Below the pieces are notes generated by a model, which had not been told where the DNA came from, searched no databases, and saw only the letters and a program-made list of their open reading frames with translations. Both the position numbers and the translations under genes were made by a program. 64,000 nucleotides of DNA from Deltaproteobacteria bacterium (GTDB lineage Bacteria > Myxococcota_A > Polyangia > Haliangiales > JADYYK01). The stretch's first letter is position 1. Every line of letters starts with the position of its first letter. Of this stretch, positions 18,710 through 27,755 are shown one piece after another. Where the stretch lies: NCBI GenBank assembly GCA_020853705.1, contig JADYYK010000063.1:1-64000 (forward strand), in the 5' to 3' direction.

Positions 18710-19600
18710 TCACAATGCGTAGGCGACCATGTCCAACCGAACCACGGACATGATGCCACTCCAGGTACCGTTGGTGAAGTGGTTGTACGCCTCGCCGTCA
18801 TCGCGGAAGTCGACCGTGTGGTTGGTCCACTTGGCCTTGCCGTTGCTGGTCGCGCCGCTGCCCGTGGTCAGGGTGCCGTCACAGAACAGGTCGCCGGGGT
18901 TGCAGAACGAACCCCACGAGGCGACGCCACCCGACGAGTGGTAGGCGATCACCTCGTCGTCCTGGCCAGGCAGGATGCCCGAGTACGCCGTACCCTTGGC
19001 GGCCGCGAACATGTACAGGATCTTCGAGCGGGTCTGGTTGTGGTCGTAGAGGGCGCGCGCTGCCGTGGTCTTGAGGTTGTTGACCAGCGGCGACGACGAC
19101 CAGATCGCGGCGTCGGCAAGATCACTGCCGCCGCCAGCGCCGCCGCCGATGTCGACCCACTTGATGTTCCAGCCCACCTGGGTCGCGCCCGTGGTGCCGC
19201 AGGTGCCATCGGAGGCGGGGCTGGCGTTGCGGACGCTGCGGGTCGAGCCGCCCGAGTTGGCCAGCGCGTAGCCGAGCGCCAGGTCACCAGCGCTGTGGAC
19301 CGCGATGTAGCACCAGTTGGCGCCGGTGCAGTAGCAGTCGAGCGCGCGGGTGATGTAGGCGTTGTTGCCCGAGATGGAGGTCGCGTCCTCGCCGCCCCAG
19401 TTGACCGCCTTCTTGTTGACGCCACCCGCGGTGGCTGAAGACCCCCAGTACGGCCAGCTGGTGTAGTTGCCCTTGGCCGTGGTGAAGCTCGGCGAGCGAC
19501 CGTGGATCCACAGCGAGTAGTTGGTCGCGCTTGCCTCGGAGCTGACCGCTGCCACCACCACCCCAGCCAGGAGGATCATCGACAGTCGGCGCATCATCAT
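18710..19600 (-). CDS. Secreted alpha/beta-hydrolase-like protein, probable lipase/esterase
   Basis: A protein of 296 aa with a signal peptide (MMMRRLSMILLAGVVVAAV, cleavage near EASA). An early WIHGRS strand could supply the oxyanion hole. VHSAGD near residue 100 looks like the nucleophile elbow (reduced GxSxG), and a C-terminal YNHF could supply the His. Many Cys fit disulfide bonding outside the cell. Codon use is less GC-biased than its neighbours, and the upstream region is AT-rich. A GGAG lies ten bases before the first of three tandem ATGs. The hydrolase call is an inference from motif order. Confidence 0.65.
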   Translation of the reverse strand: MMMRRLSMILLAGVVVAAVSSEASATNYSLWIHGRSPSFTTAKGNYTSWPYWGSSATAGGVNKKAVNWGGEDATSISGNNAYITRALDCYCTGANWCYIAVHSAGDLALGYALANSGGSTRSVRNASPASDGTCGTTGATQVGWNIKWVDIGGGAGGGSDLADAAIWSSSPLVNNLKTTAARALYDHNQTRSKILYMFAAAKGTAYSGILPGQDDEVIAYHSSGGVASWGSFCNPGDLFCDGTLTTGSGATSNGKAKWTNHTVDFRDDGEAYNHFTNGTWSGIMSVVRLDMVAYAL

Positions 19601-19720
19601 CGTCGCTTTTCTCCGTTTTTTGAATTACGAAGAAAACCAATGCTAATACTGTGCCCCTCAGTAACTTCATGAGTTTATTGAAATCGACGGATGTTGTTCA
19701 ATCCAGAATCTGGACGGGGT
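19601..19720. promoter_or_regulatory. AT-rich intergenic region upstream of the secreted hydrolase
   Basis: This stretch holds runs of T and A (TTTTTTGAATTACGAAGAAAACC) quite unlike the surrounding GC-rich DNA. It most likely holds the promoter and leader of the minus-strand hydrolase. I cannot define a convincing -35/-10 pair. Confidence 0.45.
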
Positions 19721-19809
19721 TCAAGAACTGGACAGCACCCTGGGAGCCGACCGGCCTGGTCTCGCGAAGCGCCTGGCCAGGCTGCGTGAAGGAAGCCGAG
19801 GAAGTGAGG

Positions 19810-19815
19810 TACGAT
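19810..19815 (+). promoter_or_regulatory. Candidate -10 element (TACGAT) of the HEAT-kinase gene
   Basis: TACGAT lies within GGTACGATGCC, identical to the 11-mer before the DUF4157 gene at 27822-27832. It ends nine bases before the ATG at 19825, so the transcript would have almost no leader. Confidence 0.4.
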
Positions 19816-19824
19816 GCCCTCGCG

Positions 19825-22800
19825 ATGAGCCATGGGGGAGCTGAGCAGGCGTTCGCGACGCTGGTGGGGCTGGTGTCGGCGCAGCCTGCGCTCGAGGAGG
19901 CGCTGCGGGTGCGCTGGCAGGCCGATGGCCGCCCTGACAGCTTGCCCGCCGAGGTGCGCGTCGCCGCCGACGCGCTGTCGGCCGCGCTGGCGCCGCTGAC
20001 CCTGACCGCCGACGGCGTGGCCACTCTGAGCGGTCTTCTGCATCGGGCGGGGGCCGACCTCATCCTGACCTGGTGCACCGCCAGCGCCTGGCGTCGCGAC
20101 GCCCACATGGCGCCGCTCCTGACGCTGGCCGCCGGGCAGCCCGCGCACGCCGCGCGGGTGGCGGCGGCGGCGCGCCAGCGGGTGGTCGCCGGGCCGCTGG
20201 GCGACGCGCTCGAGTGTGCGCCCTTCATCGGCGACGGCGAGGCGCTGCGCAAGCCCGAGTGCATCGGGGCGCGCTCGCGCATGGAGATCCTGATCTGGGA
20301 GGCCGGCGCCAGCGCGCTGGAGATCCCGCAGCTGGGGCGCTGGCTGTGGGACGCGCCGTCGACCTTCGACGAGCTGATCCAGCGCCCCGCGCACGGCGCC
20401 CTGCGCGGCCGCGTGCTGGCCGCGCGCTGCCTCGAGATCTGCGCCAGCGGCATGCCGCCCAGCACCAGCCAGGAGCTCATCGGCCAGACCCTGCGCGTGC
20501 TACAGCCGCTCATCCTGCACCCGGAGCCCCTGGTGTGGATCCACGCGGCGCGCGCGCTGGGCCGGCTGGCCGGGCCGCTCGATCACCTGGAGGGCATGCT
20601 GCTCGACTGGGTGCTGGGTGACTCGCCGGTGCTGCGCCAGCGCGCCATCACCGGCTTCTCCTCGCTGCCCGCGACGCGCCTGACCATGCTGGCCAGCCAG
20701 CTGGTCGCCATCATCGCGCAGCCCGATCAGGACGCCTGGGTGCTGGCCGCGGTGGCGGCGGCCACGCCGTACCTGTTCTTCGAGCGCCGGGATCTGTGGA
20801 ATCGCCTGGCCAAGCGCGTGCTGGCCGGCGACGGCGGCGCCATCTCGGCGCGCGCGCTGGCCCGCGGGCTGGCCACGCTGTGGCGGCGCGGCGCCGGCGG
20901 CACCGACGTCGAGGCCACGCTGCACGCGCTGCGCGAGATGGCGCGGCGGGCGCGGCCGGAGTCGTTCGACGATCTGCGGCGCTGGATCGAGGTCACCGCG
21001 GTGACCGACGTCATCCACGGCGCCGAGCGCGATCCGCTCGATCTCGAGCTCGGCCTCGACAACCTGATGCGCATCGCGGCGCAGTACGACGACGAGGAGG
21101 CCGACGCCCGCGCCGCGCGCTTCGCCGGCACCCTGGCGCCGACCTTCCACGAGTCGCGCCGCCTGGTGCTGGGCGGCGCGCGGCCGCGGGTGCGCGCCGC
21201 CGCCATCAACGCGCTGGAGGGCTCGGCGCGCGCGCTGGCGCTGCGCCTGTGGGCGCCGCTCCTGGCCACGCACCCCAGCGGCGAGCCCATCGAGGAGCCC
21301 AACCTCAGCGACACCTGGGCCATCGTCGCGCGCGCTCCGTCGGAGATCCTGGACCTCCTCAAGGAGGGCAAGCAGACCGAGGCGCCCGCGGTGGCAGACG
21401 CCAAGCTGCGGCTGTCGCTCGAGGTGCTGGCCATCCACCTCGGCGGATATGCGCTCGATGCCTGCGGGGAGGAGATGGACCTCGGCCCGGGGCGCGGCCC
21501 GACCGCGCACGCCACCTGCCTGTGGCTGCGCAAGATCGACGGCCTCGCCGACGGCTCGCGCGAGCTGCCCAGCGCGCTCAAGACCGCGCTGTCCAAGCTG
21601 CTGTGGCGCCTGGTCGACACCACGCGCGGCAGCACGCTGGGCGAGGTCGACGACGTGCGCTGGCTGGGCCCGTTCGCGGCCTGGTGGGGCCTGGTCATCG
21701 ATCGCCCGACCATGCTGCTGCCGCTGGCGACCACGCTGCCCATGATGGCCGCCGGCGCGCTGGAGCGCTGCTGCACCGAGGCCGAAACCCTGCGCACCGC
21801 GGTGTCGTCCGGAGCGATTGACGGCGGCTGGGGACCGGCCGTGGGCACCGCGCTGGCCGCGCTGCACGCCGACGACACCGAGATCGCGCACGCGCTGGCG
21901 GGCCTGGCGCGCGCGCTGAGCTCGTTCTCGGCCGCCGCCGGCATGCGCCCCAACCTGGAGCCGCTGTGCCAGCAGCTGGTGCAGGCCGCCGAGCGCCTGC
22001 AGGCCGCGCTGGCCGATCCCATGAAGGGGCTGCACCCGGCCGGCGAGCAGCACCCTCACCTGGCCCTGGAGCAGAAGGCGGCCGAGAACGCGCCGCGCAT
22101 CGCCAGCCTGGTGGCGCGCGCCATCCGGGCCCGCGAGATCTCGCTGCTCGACGTCTGGCTGGCCTCGCTGGGCCCGGTCGCGTCGGCGCTGCTCGACACC
22201 GCGGTGCGCAACGCCATCCGGCGCACCCCGCCGCCGCCCCCGGCGCCGAAGAGGCCCGAGCCCAAGCTGATCGCCGGCTACGAGCTGGTCAAGCCGCTGG
22301 GCGCCGGTGGTGTCGGCTCGGTGTACCTGGTGCGCAAGCCGGGCGCCGATCGCTTCTTCGTGCTCAAGATCCCCAAGAGCGACGTGCTGGCCAACTGCAA
22401 CGACGTCGAGCGCGAGGGCATCCTGAAGTCGTTCGTCGAGGAGGCCACCGCGCTGGCCGGCCTGTATCACCCCAACGTCGCCAACATCATCGACCGTGGC
22501 GTCGCCGACAACGTGCCGTTCCTGGTGCTCGAGTATCTCATCGGCGCCGACCTCAAGATGTACTCGACCGCGCGCAAGATGACGCTGTTCGAGCTGCGCC
22601 GGGTGGTGCTCGACTCCTGCGCTGGGCTGGCGGCGCTGCACGGCGCCGGGCTGGTGCACCGCGACATCAAGCCCGCCAACCTGTGGCTGCGCCTGCCGCT
22701 GGCGGGCGGCGTCGGCTTCGATCCGCACAAGCACCGCGACCCCGCGCTGGCGACGCCGCTGGCGACCGTGGTCATCGACTTCGGCATGGTGCGCGCGTCA

Positions 22801-23142
22801 CGCGTGGCGCCCGAGGTCGGTGGCCGCTTCGTCGCGGGCACCGCCGGCTACATGGCGCCCGAGCAGGTGCTCGACCCGGTCGAGCTCGACCCGCGCGCCG
22901 ACGTCTACTCGCTGGCGGCGTCGATCTACAACGTCACCACAGGGCGCGCCTTCTTCGACGAGATCGAGAACCACCGCGAGCGCATCATGGCGCACATGCG
23001 ACAGGATCCCTTCGAGGACCCCGCGCGCCTGCGCGACTACCCCGCCGAGCTGGTCCGCCTGCTGCGCGCCGCCACCGCCCGCGAGCCGCAGGACCGGCCG
23101 TCGCCGCTGGAGTTCGGTCGCGCCTTCGTCGCCGCGCTGTAG
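19825..23142 (+). CDS. Large HEAT-like-repeat protein with C-terminal Ser/Thr kinase
   Basis: A protein of 1105 aa. Residues 1 to about 800 are alpha-helical and Leu/Ala/Arg-rich with HEAT/ARM-like pairs. A Pro-rich linker (PPPPPAPKRPEP) leads to a Hanks-type kinase from about 820. The kinase has a Gly loop (GAGGVGS), Lys848, HRDIKPAN (Asp947), DFG (Asp985) and AGTAGYMAPEQ, all intact. There is no membrane segment, so it is cytoplasmic. Most bacterial kinases of this type carry the kinase first; here the order is reversed, with the helical scaffold probably sensing or binding the substrate. ATG 19825 follows GAGGAAGTGAGG; the longer upstream frame lacks coding character. Confidence 0.9.
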   Translation: MSHGGAEQAFATLVGLVSAQPALEEALRVRWQADGRPDSLPAEVRVAADALSAALAPLTLTADGVATLSGLLHRAGADLILTWCTASAWRRDAHMAPLLTLAAGQPAHAARVAAAARQRVVAGPLGDALECAPFIGDGEALRKPECIGARSRMEILIWEAGASALEIPQLGRWLWDAPSTFDELIQRPAHGALRGRVLAARCLEICASGMPPSTSQELIGQTLRVLQPLILHPEPLVWIHAARALGRLAGPLDHLEGMLLDWVLGDSPVLRQRAITGFSSLPATRLTMLASQLVAIIAQPDQDAWVLAAVAAATPYLFFERRDLWNRLAKRVLAGDGGAISARALARGLATLWRRGAGGTDVEATLHALREMARRARPESFDDLRRWIEVTAVTDVIHGAERDPLDLELGLDNLMRIAAQYDDEEADARAARFAGTLAPTFHESRRLVLGGARPRVRAAAINALEGSARALALRLWAPLLATHPSGEPIEEPNLSDTWAIVARAPSEILDLLKEGKQTEAPAVADAKLRLSLEVLAIHLGGYALDACGEEMDLGPGRGPTAHATCLWLRKIDGLADGSRELPSALKTALSKLLWRLVDTTRGSTLGEVDDVRWLGPFAAWWGLVIDRPTMLLPLATTLPMMAAGALERCCTEAETLRTAVSSGAIDGGWGPAVGTALAALHADDTEIAHALAGLARALSSFSAAAGMRPNLEPLCQQLVQAAERLQAALADPMKGLHPAGEQHPHLALEQKAAENAPRIASLVARAIRAREISLLDVWLASLGPVASALLDTAVRNAIRRTPPPPPAPKRPEPKLIAGYELVKPLGAGGVGSVYLVRKPGADRFFVLKIPKSDVLANCNDVEREGILKSFVEEATALAGLYHPNVANIIDRGVADNVPFLVLEYLIGADLKMYSTARKMTLFELRRVVLDSCAGLAALHGAGLVHRDIKPANLWLRLPLAGGVGFDPHKHRDPALATPLATVVIDFGMVRASRVAPEVGGRFVAGTAGYMAPEQVLDPVELDPRADVYSLAASIYNVTTGRAFFDEIENHRERIMAHMRQDPFEDPARLRDYPAELVRLLRAATAREPQDRPSPLEFGRAFVAAL

Positions 23143-23238
23143 CGCGAGGCGGTACCCCGGGCCGCGGCGCGGGAGCGGCCTGACCTCGCGCTCCACCCGC
23201 GAACCGCGCTATGGTCGGGGCAAGGAGGCTTCACTCAC

Positions 23239-23334
23239 ATGGCCAAGGGACAGATCAAGCAGGACAAGAAGAACAAGGAGAAGCTCACCACCAAGGAGAA
23301 GCAGGCCAAGAAGAAGGCCAAGAAGGCCAAGTAG
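23239..23334 (+). CDS. 31-residue lysine-rich microprotein
   Basis: It begins MAKGQIKQDKKNKEKL and ends in alternating AKK; 14 of 31 residues are Lys, with no aromatic residues. A perfect AAGGAGG lies ten bases before the ATG, and TATGGT at 23210-23215 is a possible -10, so it looks expressed. Short MAKGQ-starting Lys-rich proteins are seen in other proteobacteria, but their function is not established. It may bind nucleic acid or ribosomes by charge; this is speculation. Confidence 0.65.
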   Translation: MAKGQIKQDKKNKEKLTTKEKQAKKKAKKAK

Positions 23335-23500
23335 GCCGCGCTCCGCTGCCTTCTGCACAATCGGCGGCCACGGGGCCGGGCCGGCGCAGCAGCGTCGACG
23401 CCGGTGCCGGCCCCGGCCGCGGCGGTCGAGAGCGGCCTGACCTCGGTGCGCGCCGCGCGCAGCCCGTGACCGAACGGCTGCGCTGGTTCATGCTGCCGCC

Positions 23501-24304
23501 ATGTCGTCGGACTTTGCCATCGAGACCAGCCAGCTGACACGCCGCTTCGGCGACCTCGTCGCGGTGGATCGCGTCAGCTTGCGCGTGCGCACCGGCTCCA
23601 TCTTCGGCCTGCTGGGCGCCAACGGGGCTGGCAAGAGCACCCTCATCAAGATGCTGACCACGCTGCTGCCGCCCAGCGACGGCAGCGCGCGGGTGGCCGG
23701 CCACGACGTCGCGCGCGAGCCGCGGGCGGTGCGGGCGCACATCGGCTATGTGCCGCAGCTGGTCTCGGCCGATGGCGGGCTGACCGCGCGCGAGAACCTG
23801 CTCCTGTGCGCGCGCCTGTACGCGGTGCCGTCCGCGCAGCGCGGGCCGCGCATCGCCGAGGCGCTGGAGTTCATGGACCTCAGCGAGTTCGCCGACCGCC
23901 TGGTCAAGAGCTACTCGGGCGGCATGATCCGCCGCCTGGAGATCGCACAATCCCTGCTGCATCGCCCCCAGGTCCTGTTCCTCGACGAGCCCACGGTCGG
24001 CCTCGACCCGGTGGCACGCCTGGCGGTGTGGGCGCGGCTGCGCGAACTCGAGAGCCGCTTCGGCACCACCGTGATGATGACCACCCACGACATGGAGGAG
24101 GCCGACACGCTGTGTGCGCAGCTGGCCATCCTGCATCGCGGCAAGCTCCACGTCAGCGGCAGCCCCGGCGAGCTGAAGGCCGCGCTGGGCCCCGAGGTCA
24201 GCCTGGAGGACGTCTTCGTGCACCACGTCGGCGAGGCCATGGCCGAGGGCGGCAGCTACCGCGACGTCGCGCGCAACCGGCGCACCGCGCAGAGGCTGCA
24301 ATGA
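23501..24304 (+). CDS. ABC transporter ATP-binding protein (DrrA/NodI-like)
   Basis: A protein of 267 aa with Walker A GANGAGKST, Q-loop YVPQ, signature YSGGMIRR, Walker B VLFLDEPTVGLDP, and the switch His in MMTTHDMEEAD. The C-terminal tail resembles drug/polysaccharide exporter ATPases of the DrrA group. The signature is SGGM rather than SGGQ, as is common in this group. Its stop overlaps the permease start (ATGA). Together they form an ABC-2 type exporter; the cargo is unknown. Confidence 0.95.
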   Translation: MSSDFAIETSQLTRRFGDLVAVDRVSLRVRTGSIFGLLGANGAGKSTLIKMLTTLLPPSDGSARVAGHDVAREPRAVRAHIGYVPQLVSADGGLTARENLLLCARLYAVPSAQRGPRIAEALEFMDLSEFADRLVKSYSGGMIRRLEIAQSLLHRPQVLFLDEPTVGLDPVARLAVWARLRELESRFGTTVMMTTHDMEEADTLCAQLAILHRGKLHVSGSPGELKAALGPEVSLEDVFVHHVGEAMAEGGSYRDVARNRRTAQRLQ

Positions 24305-25077
24305 TGCAGCTGGCGACCTTCGCGGCCGAGGTGCACGCCATCCTGGCGACGGAGCTCAGCAAGCTGCGGCGCGATCCGACCGACATCGTGACGCGCTCGG
24401 TGCAGCCGGTGCTGTGGCTGCTGGTGTTCGGGCAGGTGCTGGGGCGGTCGCGCGCCATCCCCACCGGCGGCACCTCGTACCTGGCCTTCATGGCGCCCGG
24501 CATCCTGGCCCAGAGCGTGCTGTTCATGGCCATCTTCTACGGCATCGCCGTGATCTGGGAGCGCGACCTCGGCGTGCTGCACAAGATCCTGGTCAGCCCG
24601 GCGCACCGCAGCGCGCTGGTGCTGGGCAAGGGGCTGTCGGCGGGGCTGCGCGGCCTGGCGCAGGCGACCATCGTCTATCTGCTGGCGCTGGCCATCCACG
24701 TGCACCCGCGGGTGGAGCCGCTGCCGCTGCTGGGCGTGGCCGCGTGCGTGGTGCTGGGCTCGGCGCTGTTCTCGACCTTCTCGTTGATCATCGCGTGCAT
24801 CGTCAAGACGCGCGAGCGCTTCATGGGCATCGGGCAGGTCCTGACCATGCCGCTGTTCTTCGCCTCCAACGCGATCTACCCGCTGGCGCTGATGCCGCAC
24901 TGGCTGCGCGTCATCTCGCGCGGCAACCCGCTGAGCTACCTGGTCGACGCGCTGCGCACGTTCATGATCGGGACGCCCAGCCAGTTCGGGCTGTGGCTCG
25001 ACTTCGCGGTGCTGGCAGGTGTGCTGCTGGGGCTGACCGCGCTGGCGGCGCGCATGTTCCCGGCGCTGGTGCGGTAA
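24301..25077 (+). CDS. ABC-2 type transporter permease
   Basis: A protein of 258 aa with six membrane segments. The pattern LRRDPTDIVTRSVQPVLWLLVFG at the N-terminus and FFASNAIYPLALMPHWLRVISRGNPLSYLVDALR near the C-terminus is characteristic of ABC-2 permeases of the DrrB/NodJ kind. ATG at 24301 overlaps the ATPase stop by four bases. It forms the membrane half of the exporter encoded at 23501. Confidence 0.94.
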   Translation: MMQLATFAAEVHAILATELSKLRRDPTDIVTRSVQPVLWLLVFGQVLGRSRAIPTGGTSYLAFMAPGILAQSVLFMAIFYGIAVIWERDLGVLHKILVSPAHRSALVLGKGLSAGLRGLAQATIVYLLALAIHVHPRVEPLPLLGVAACVVLGSALFSTFSLIIACIVKTRERFMGIGQVLTMPLFFASNAIYPLALMPHWLRVISRGNPLSYLVDALRTFMIGTPSQFGLWLDFAVLAGVLLGLTALAARMFPALVR

Positions 25078-25080
25078 TCT
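25075..25080 (+). promoter_or_regulatory. Candidate -10 element (TAATCT) of the Cys-rich gene
   Basis: GGTAATCT overlaps the permease stop codon, and the hexamer ends seven bases before ATG 25088. Transcription would start at or next to the start codon (leaderless). Confidence 0.35.
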
Positions 25081-25087
25081 CTGCTCG

Positions 25088-26083
25088 ATGCTGCCTGGGC
25101 CGTACGAGCGCTGGTACACCGAGATGGCGGGGCGGCCGTCGCCGGTCGAGGCGCGGTCGACCTGTGACAGCTGTGTGATGGAGCCGGGGTCGCCGGGGTT
25201 GCCGCCCGAGGGGGCGTTCGATCCCGCGCTGCGCTGCTGCACCTATCATCCGCACCTGGCGCCGCACCTGGTGGGTGGCATCCTGGCCGGCGGCAGCGCG
25301 GCGGGGCAGGCCGTGGTGCGGGCGCGCATCGCGGCGCGCGAGGGCGTGACGCCGCTGGGGCTGGGGCCGACCCCGGCGTGGGAGGCGACCTACCAGCGTG
25401 TCACCGCGGTGCCGGGCACCTTCGGCCACAGCCACGAGATCCTGTGCCCGTTCCTGGCCGCGTCGCGCTGCACCATCTGGGAGCACCGGGGCGCGCCGTG
25501 CGCGGCGTTTCACTGCAAGTTCGATCGCGGGGCCTACGGCTCGGGGCTGTGGCAGCTCATCGTGATCGCCTTCAACGCCATCGAGCGGGCGCTGGCGCGC
25601 TGGCTGCTCGGGCGCCAGGGGCTGGAGGTCAAGCTGTGTGATGACCTCCTGCACGCGCAGGGCGACCGCGCGCTCGAGCAGCGCGCCTGGGGCAGCTGGT
25701 ATGGACGCGAGGAGGCCTACTTCGTGGCTGCCGCCGAGCTGATCACGCCGATGGCGTGGGCCGACGTGGTGGCCATCGGCGGGCGCGAGCTCAGCGAGCT
25801 GGGGCCGGCGCTGCGCGGCGCGGTGACGCGCTTCGCCGCCATGACCGCGCCGGCGCGGGTGCAGCGCGGCGGCGAGGTGCTGTACCGCATCGGCCGCGCC
25901 GGCCACACCGTGCTGCAGCACAGCGCGGTGCCGTTCGATGTCCTCGAGGTGCCGACCCCGGTTGCCGAGCGGCTACAGAAGCTGCAGCCGGGGCCGCTCG
26001 CCGACCTGGTCAGCGAGCTCGGCCTGGATGACGACCTGGTGCGCCGCCTGCTCGACTGGCAGGTCCTGATGCCCGCCCCGTGA
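25088..26083 (+). CDS. Cys/His-rich protein of unknown function
   Basis: A protein of 331 aa. The first half has CDSC, CCTYHPHL, HSHEILCPFL, SRCTIWEHRGAPCAAFHC, that is nine Cys with several His, suggesting one or more metal or Fe-S sites. The CxxC...CC spacing is loosely reminiscent of YkgJ-type Zn/Fe-chelating proteins. The second half is helical, with no Cys except LCDD. There is no signal peptide. It lies 10 bp after the ABC exporter. Family not recognised; metal binding is an inference. Confidence 0.75.
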   Translation: MLPGPYERWYTEMAGRPSPVEARSTCDSCVMEPGSPGLPPEGAFDPALRCCTYHPHLAPHLVGGILAGGSAAGQAVVRARIAAREGVTPLGLGPTPAWEATYQRVTAVPGTFGHSHEILCPFLAASRCTIWEHRGAPCAAFHCKFDRGAYGSGLWQLIVIAFNAIERALARWLLGRQGLEVKLCDDLLHAQGDRALEQRAWGSWYGREEAYFVAAAELITPMAWADVVAIGGRELSELGPALRGAVTRFAAMTAPARVQRGGEVLYRIGRAGHTVLQHSAVPFDVLEVPTPVAERLQKLQPGPLADLVSELGLDDDLVRRLLDWQVLMPAP

Positions 26084-26086
26084 CGG

Positions 26087-27607
26087 TCAGTGCGGCGCCA
26101 GCAGCCGCTCCAGCGCCTCCGACAGCGCACCCAGATCGTACGGCTTGGGCAGCAGGGCGTGGGCACCCGCGGCCAGCGCCGCGGCATCGGTGCCCAGGGT
26201 CAGCCCGGTGGTGAACAGCACCCGCACCGTCGGATCGAGCAGCCGCAGCTGCTCCATGGCCTCGACGCCGCCCATGTTGGGCATCGCGACATCGAGCACC
26301 ACCGCCGAGATGCGCTCGCGCTCGCGCTGGTAGATCTCGACCGCGCGCGCGCCGTCCTCCGCGGTCACCACCTCGTAGCCCAGGCCGCGCAGCCCGCGCC
26401 GCGCCGCCTCGCACATCAGGGGCTCGTCGTCCGCGAACAGGATGGTGCCCGCCCCGCCGCGCAGCCGCGCCGGCACCACCGCCACGGCCTCGACCGCGGT
26501 TCCGGGCGGCGCCCGCGGCAGGCGCACCCGCATGATGGTGCCGCGCGGGCCGGTGTGGGCGACCTCCACGGTGCCGTCGTGCGACTGCACGATGCCGTAC
26601 ACCATGGCCAGGCCGAGGCCGGTGCCCTTCAGGGGGCCGACGTCCTTGGTCGTCACGTAGGGTTCGAACAGCCGTGCCATCACGCGCGGCTCGATGCCGG
26701 TGCCGGTGTCCTCGACCTCGAGCACGACGTGGTCACCGTCGCTGCGCGTGCGCAGGATCAGCCGCCCCGCGCCGGGGATGGCGTCGCGGGCGTTGACGAC
26801 CAGGTTCATCACCACCTGCTCGACCTGCGGCCGGTGGCCCAGGATGGTGGCGCCGGGCGCACCCAGGTCGGCGATGACCTCGATGCGGCGGTCGATGGTG
26901 CGCTGCGCCAGCTCGACGGTGTCGCGGATGACCGCGTCGAAGTCGACCGCGCGTGGGTGGTTGGACTCCTTCTGGGCGAAGCGCAGCAGCGCGCGCGTCA
27001 GCTCGGCGCCGCGATCGGTGATGTCGTCGATGTAGCGCAGCGACGACAACCGCGCGGGGTCCTCCTCGCCCAGGCGCACATGCGAGGCCAGCATCTTGAT
27101 GCCGGCGAGCAGGTTGTTGAAGTCGTGCGCGATGCCGCCCGCCAGCTTGCCCAGCGCCTCCAGCCGCTGGGTGTGGCGCTGCTGGCTCTCGCTGTGGGCG
27201 CGCGCCCGCTCGGCCTCGACCTCGCGGGTGATGTCGAAGAACGCGATGACCACCGACTGCACCGCGCCGCTGGCGTCGAGCTGGGGCCGCGCGGTGGCGC
27301 GCACGTTGACGCGGCGACCGTCGCGGCGGTGGATGACGATGTCGTCGACCACCACCGTGGTGCGCGCCTGCATGGCCTGCACGAAGGGCATGCGCGACTC
27401 GGGGTAGGGCTGGCCGTCGCGGTCACAGATGCCGTAGGGCTCGGCATAGCCGCCGACCGCGACGTCGTCGCGCGCGCCCATGCCCATGATCTCCTGGAAC
27501 TCGGCGTTGGCGTACAGCAGCTCGCCCTTGGCGTCGGCGACCCACAGGCCGAGCGGCAGGTTGTCGAGGATGAGGCTGGCGAGGTCGGGCAGGGCAGAGG
27601 CGGCCAC
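26087..27607 (-). CDS. Hybrid histidine kinase, PAS-HisKA-HATPase-REC
   Basis: About 506 aa. A PAS domain (LPLGLWVADAKGELLYANAEF) with PAC is followed by HisKA (GGIAHDFNNLL, the phospho-acceptor His). An HATPase domain follows (NLVVNARDAI, DTGTGIE, GTGLGLAMVYG), then a C-terminal receiver (FADDEP, phospho-acceptor in VVLDVAMPN, LLPKPYD). No membrane segment. The HDFNN form is typical of NtrB/VirA-like soluble kinases. GTG 27607 is chosen because homology begins just after; ATG 27718 would add 37 unconserved-looking residues. It is divergent from the DUF4157-calpain gene, with a strong palindrome between them. Confidence 0.9.
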   Translation of the reverse strand: MAASALPDLASLILDNLPLGLWVADAKGELLYANAEFQEIMGMGARDDVAVGGYAEPYGICDRDGQPYPESRMPFVQAMQARTTVVVDDIVIHRRDGRRVNVRATARPQLDASGAVQSVVIAFFDITREVEAERARAHSESQQRHTQRLEALGKLAGGIAHDFNNLLAGIKMLASHVRLGEEDPARLSSLRYIDDITDRGAELTRALLRFAQKESNHPRAVDFDAVIRDTVELAQRTIDRRIEVIADLGAPGATILGHRPQVEQVVMNLVVNARDAIPGAGRLILRTRSDGDHVVLEVEDTGTGIEPRVMARLFEPYVTTKDVGPLKGTGLGLAMVYGIVQSHDGTVEVAHTGPRGTIMRVRLPRAPPGTAVEAVAVVPARLRGGAGTILFADDEPLMCEAARRGLRGLGYEVVTAEDGARAVEIYQRERERISAVVLDVAMPNMGGVEAMEQLRLLDPTVRVLFTTGLTLGTDAAALAAGAHALLPKPYDLGALSEALERLLAPH

Positions 27608-27755
27608 GCCCCATGGTAAGCGATCCGCGCCGGTCCGGTGTAGCTGGCGCCATGCGCGGTCGCGCTGTGACGCCTGTGCGCCGCCGGCCGATGCCACCGT
27701 GGTGTGCTGGGGCAACAACGACCAACCCCAGCTCGGCTACATGCCTGGGCGGCAA

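Noticed and set aside
20500..22734. 744-codon open frame opposite the HEAT-kinase gene
   Set aside because: Gln/His/Arg-rich antisense artefact with no domain signature.
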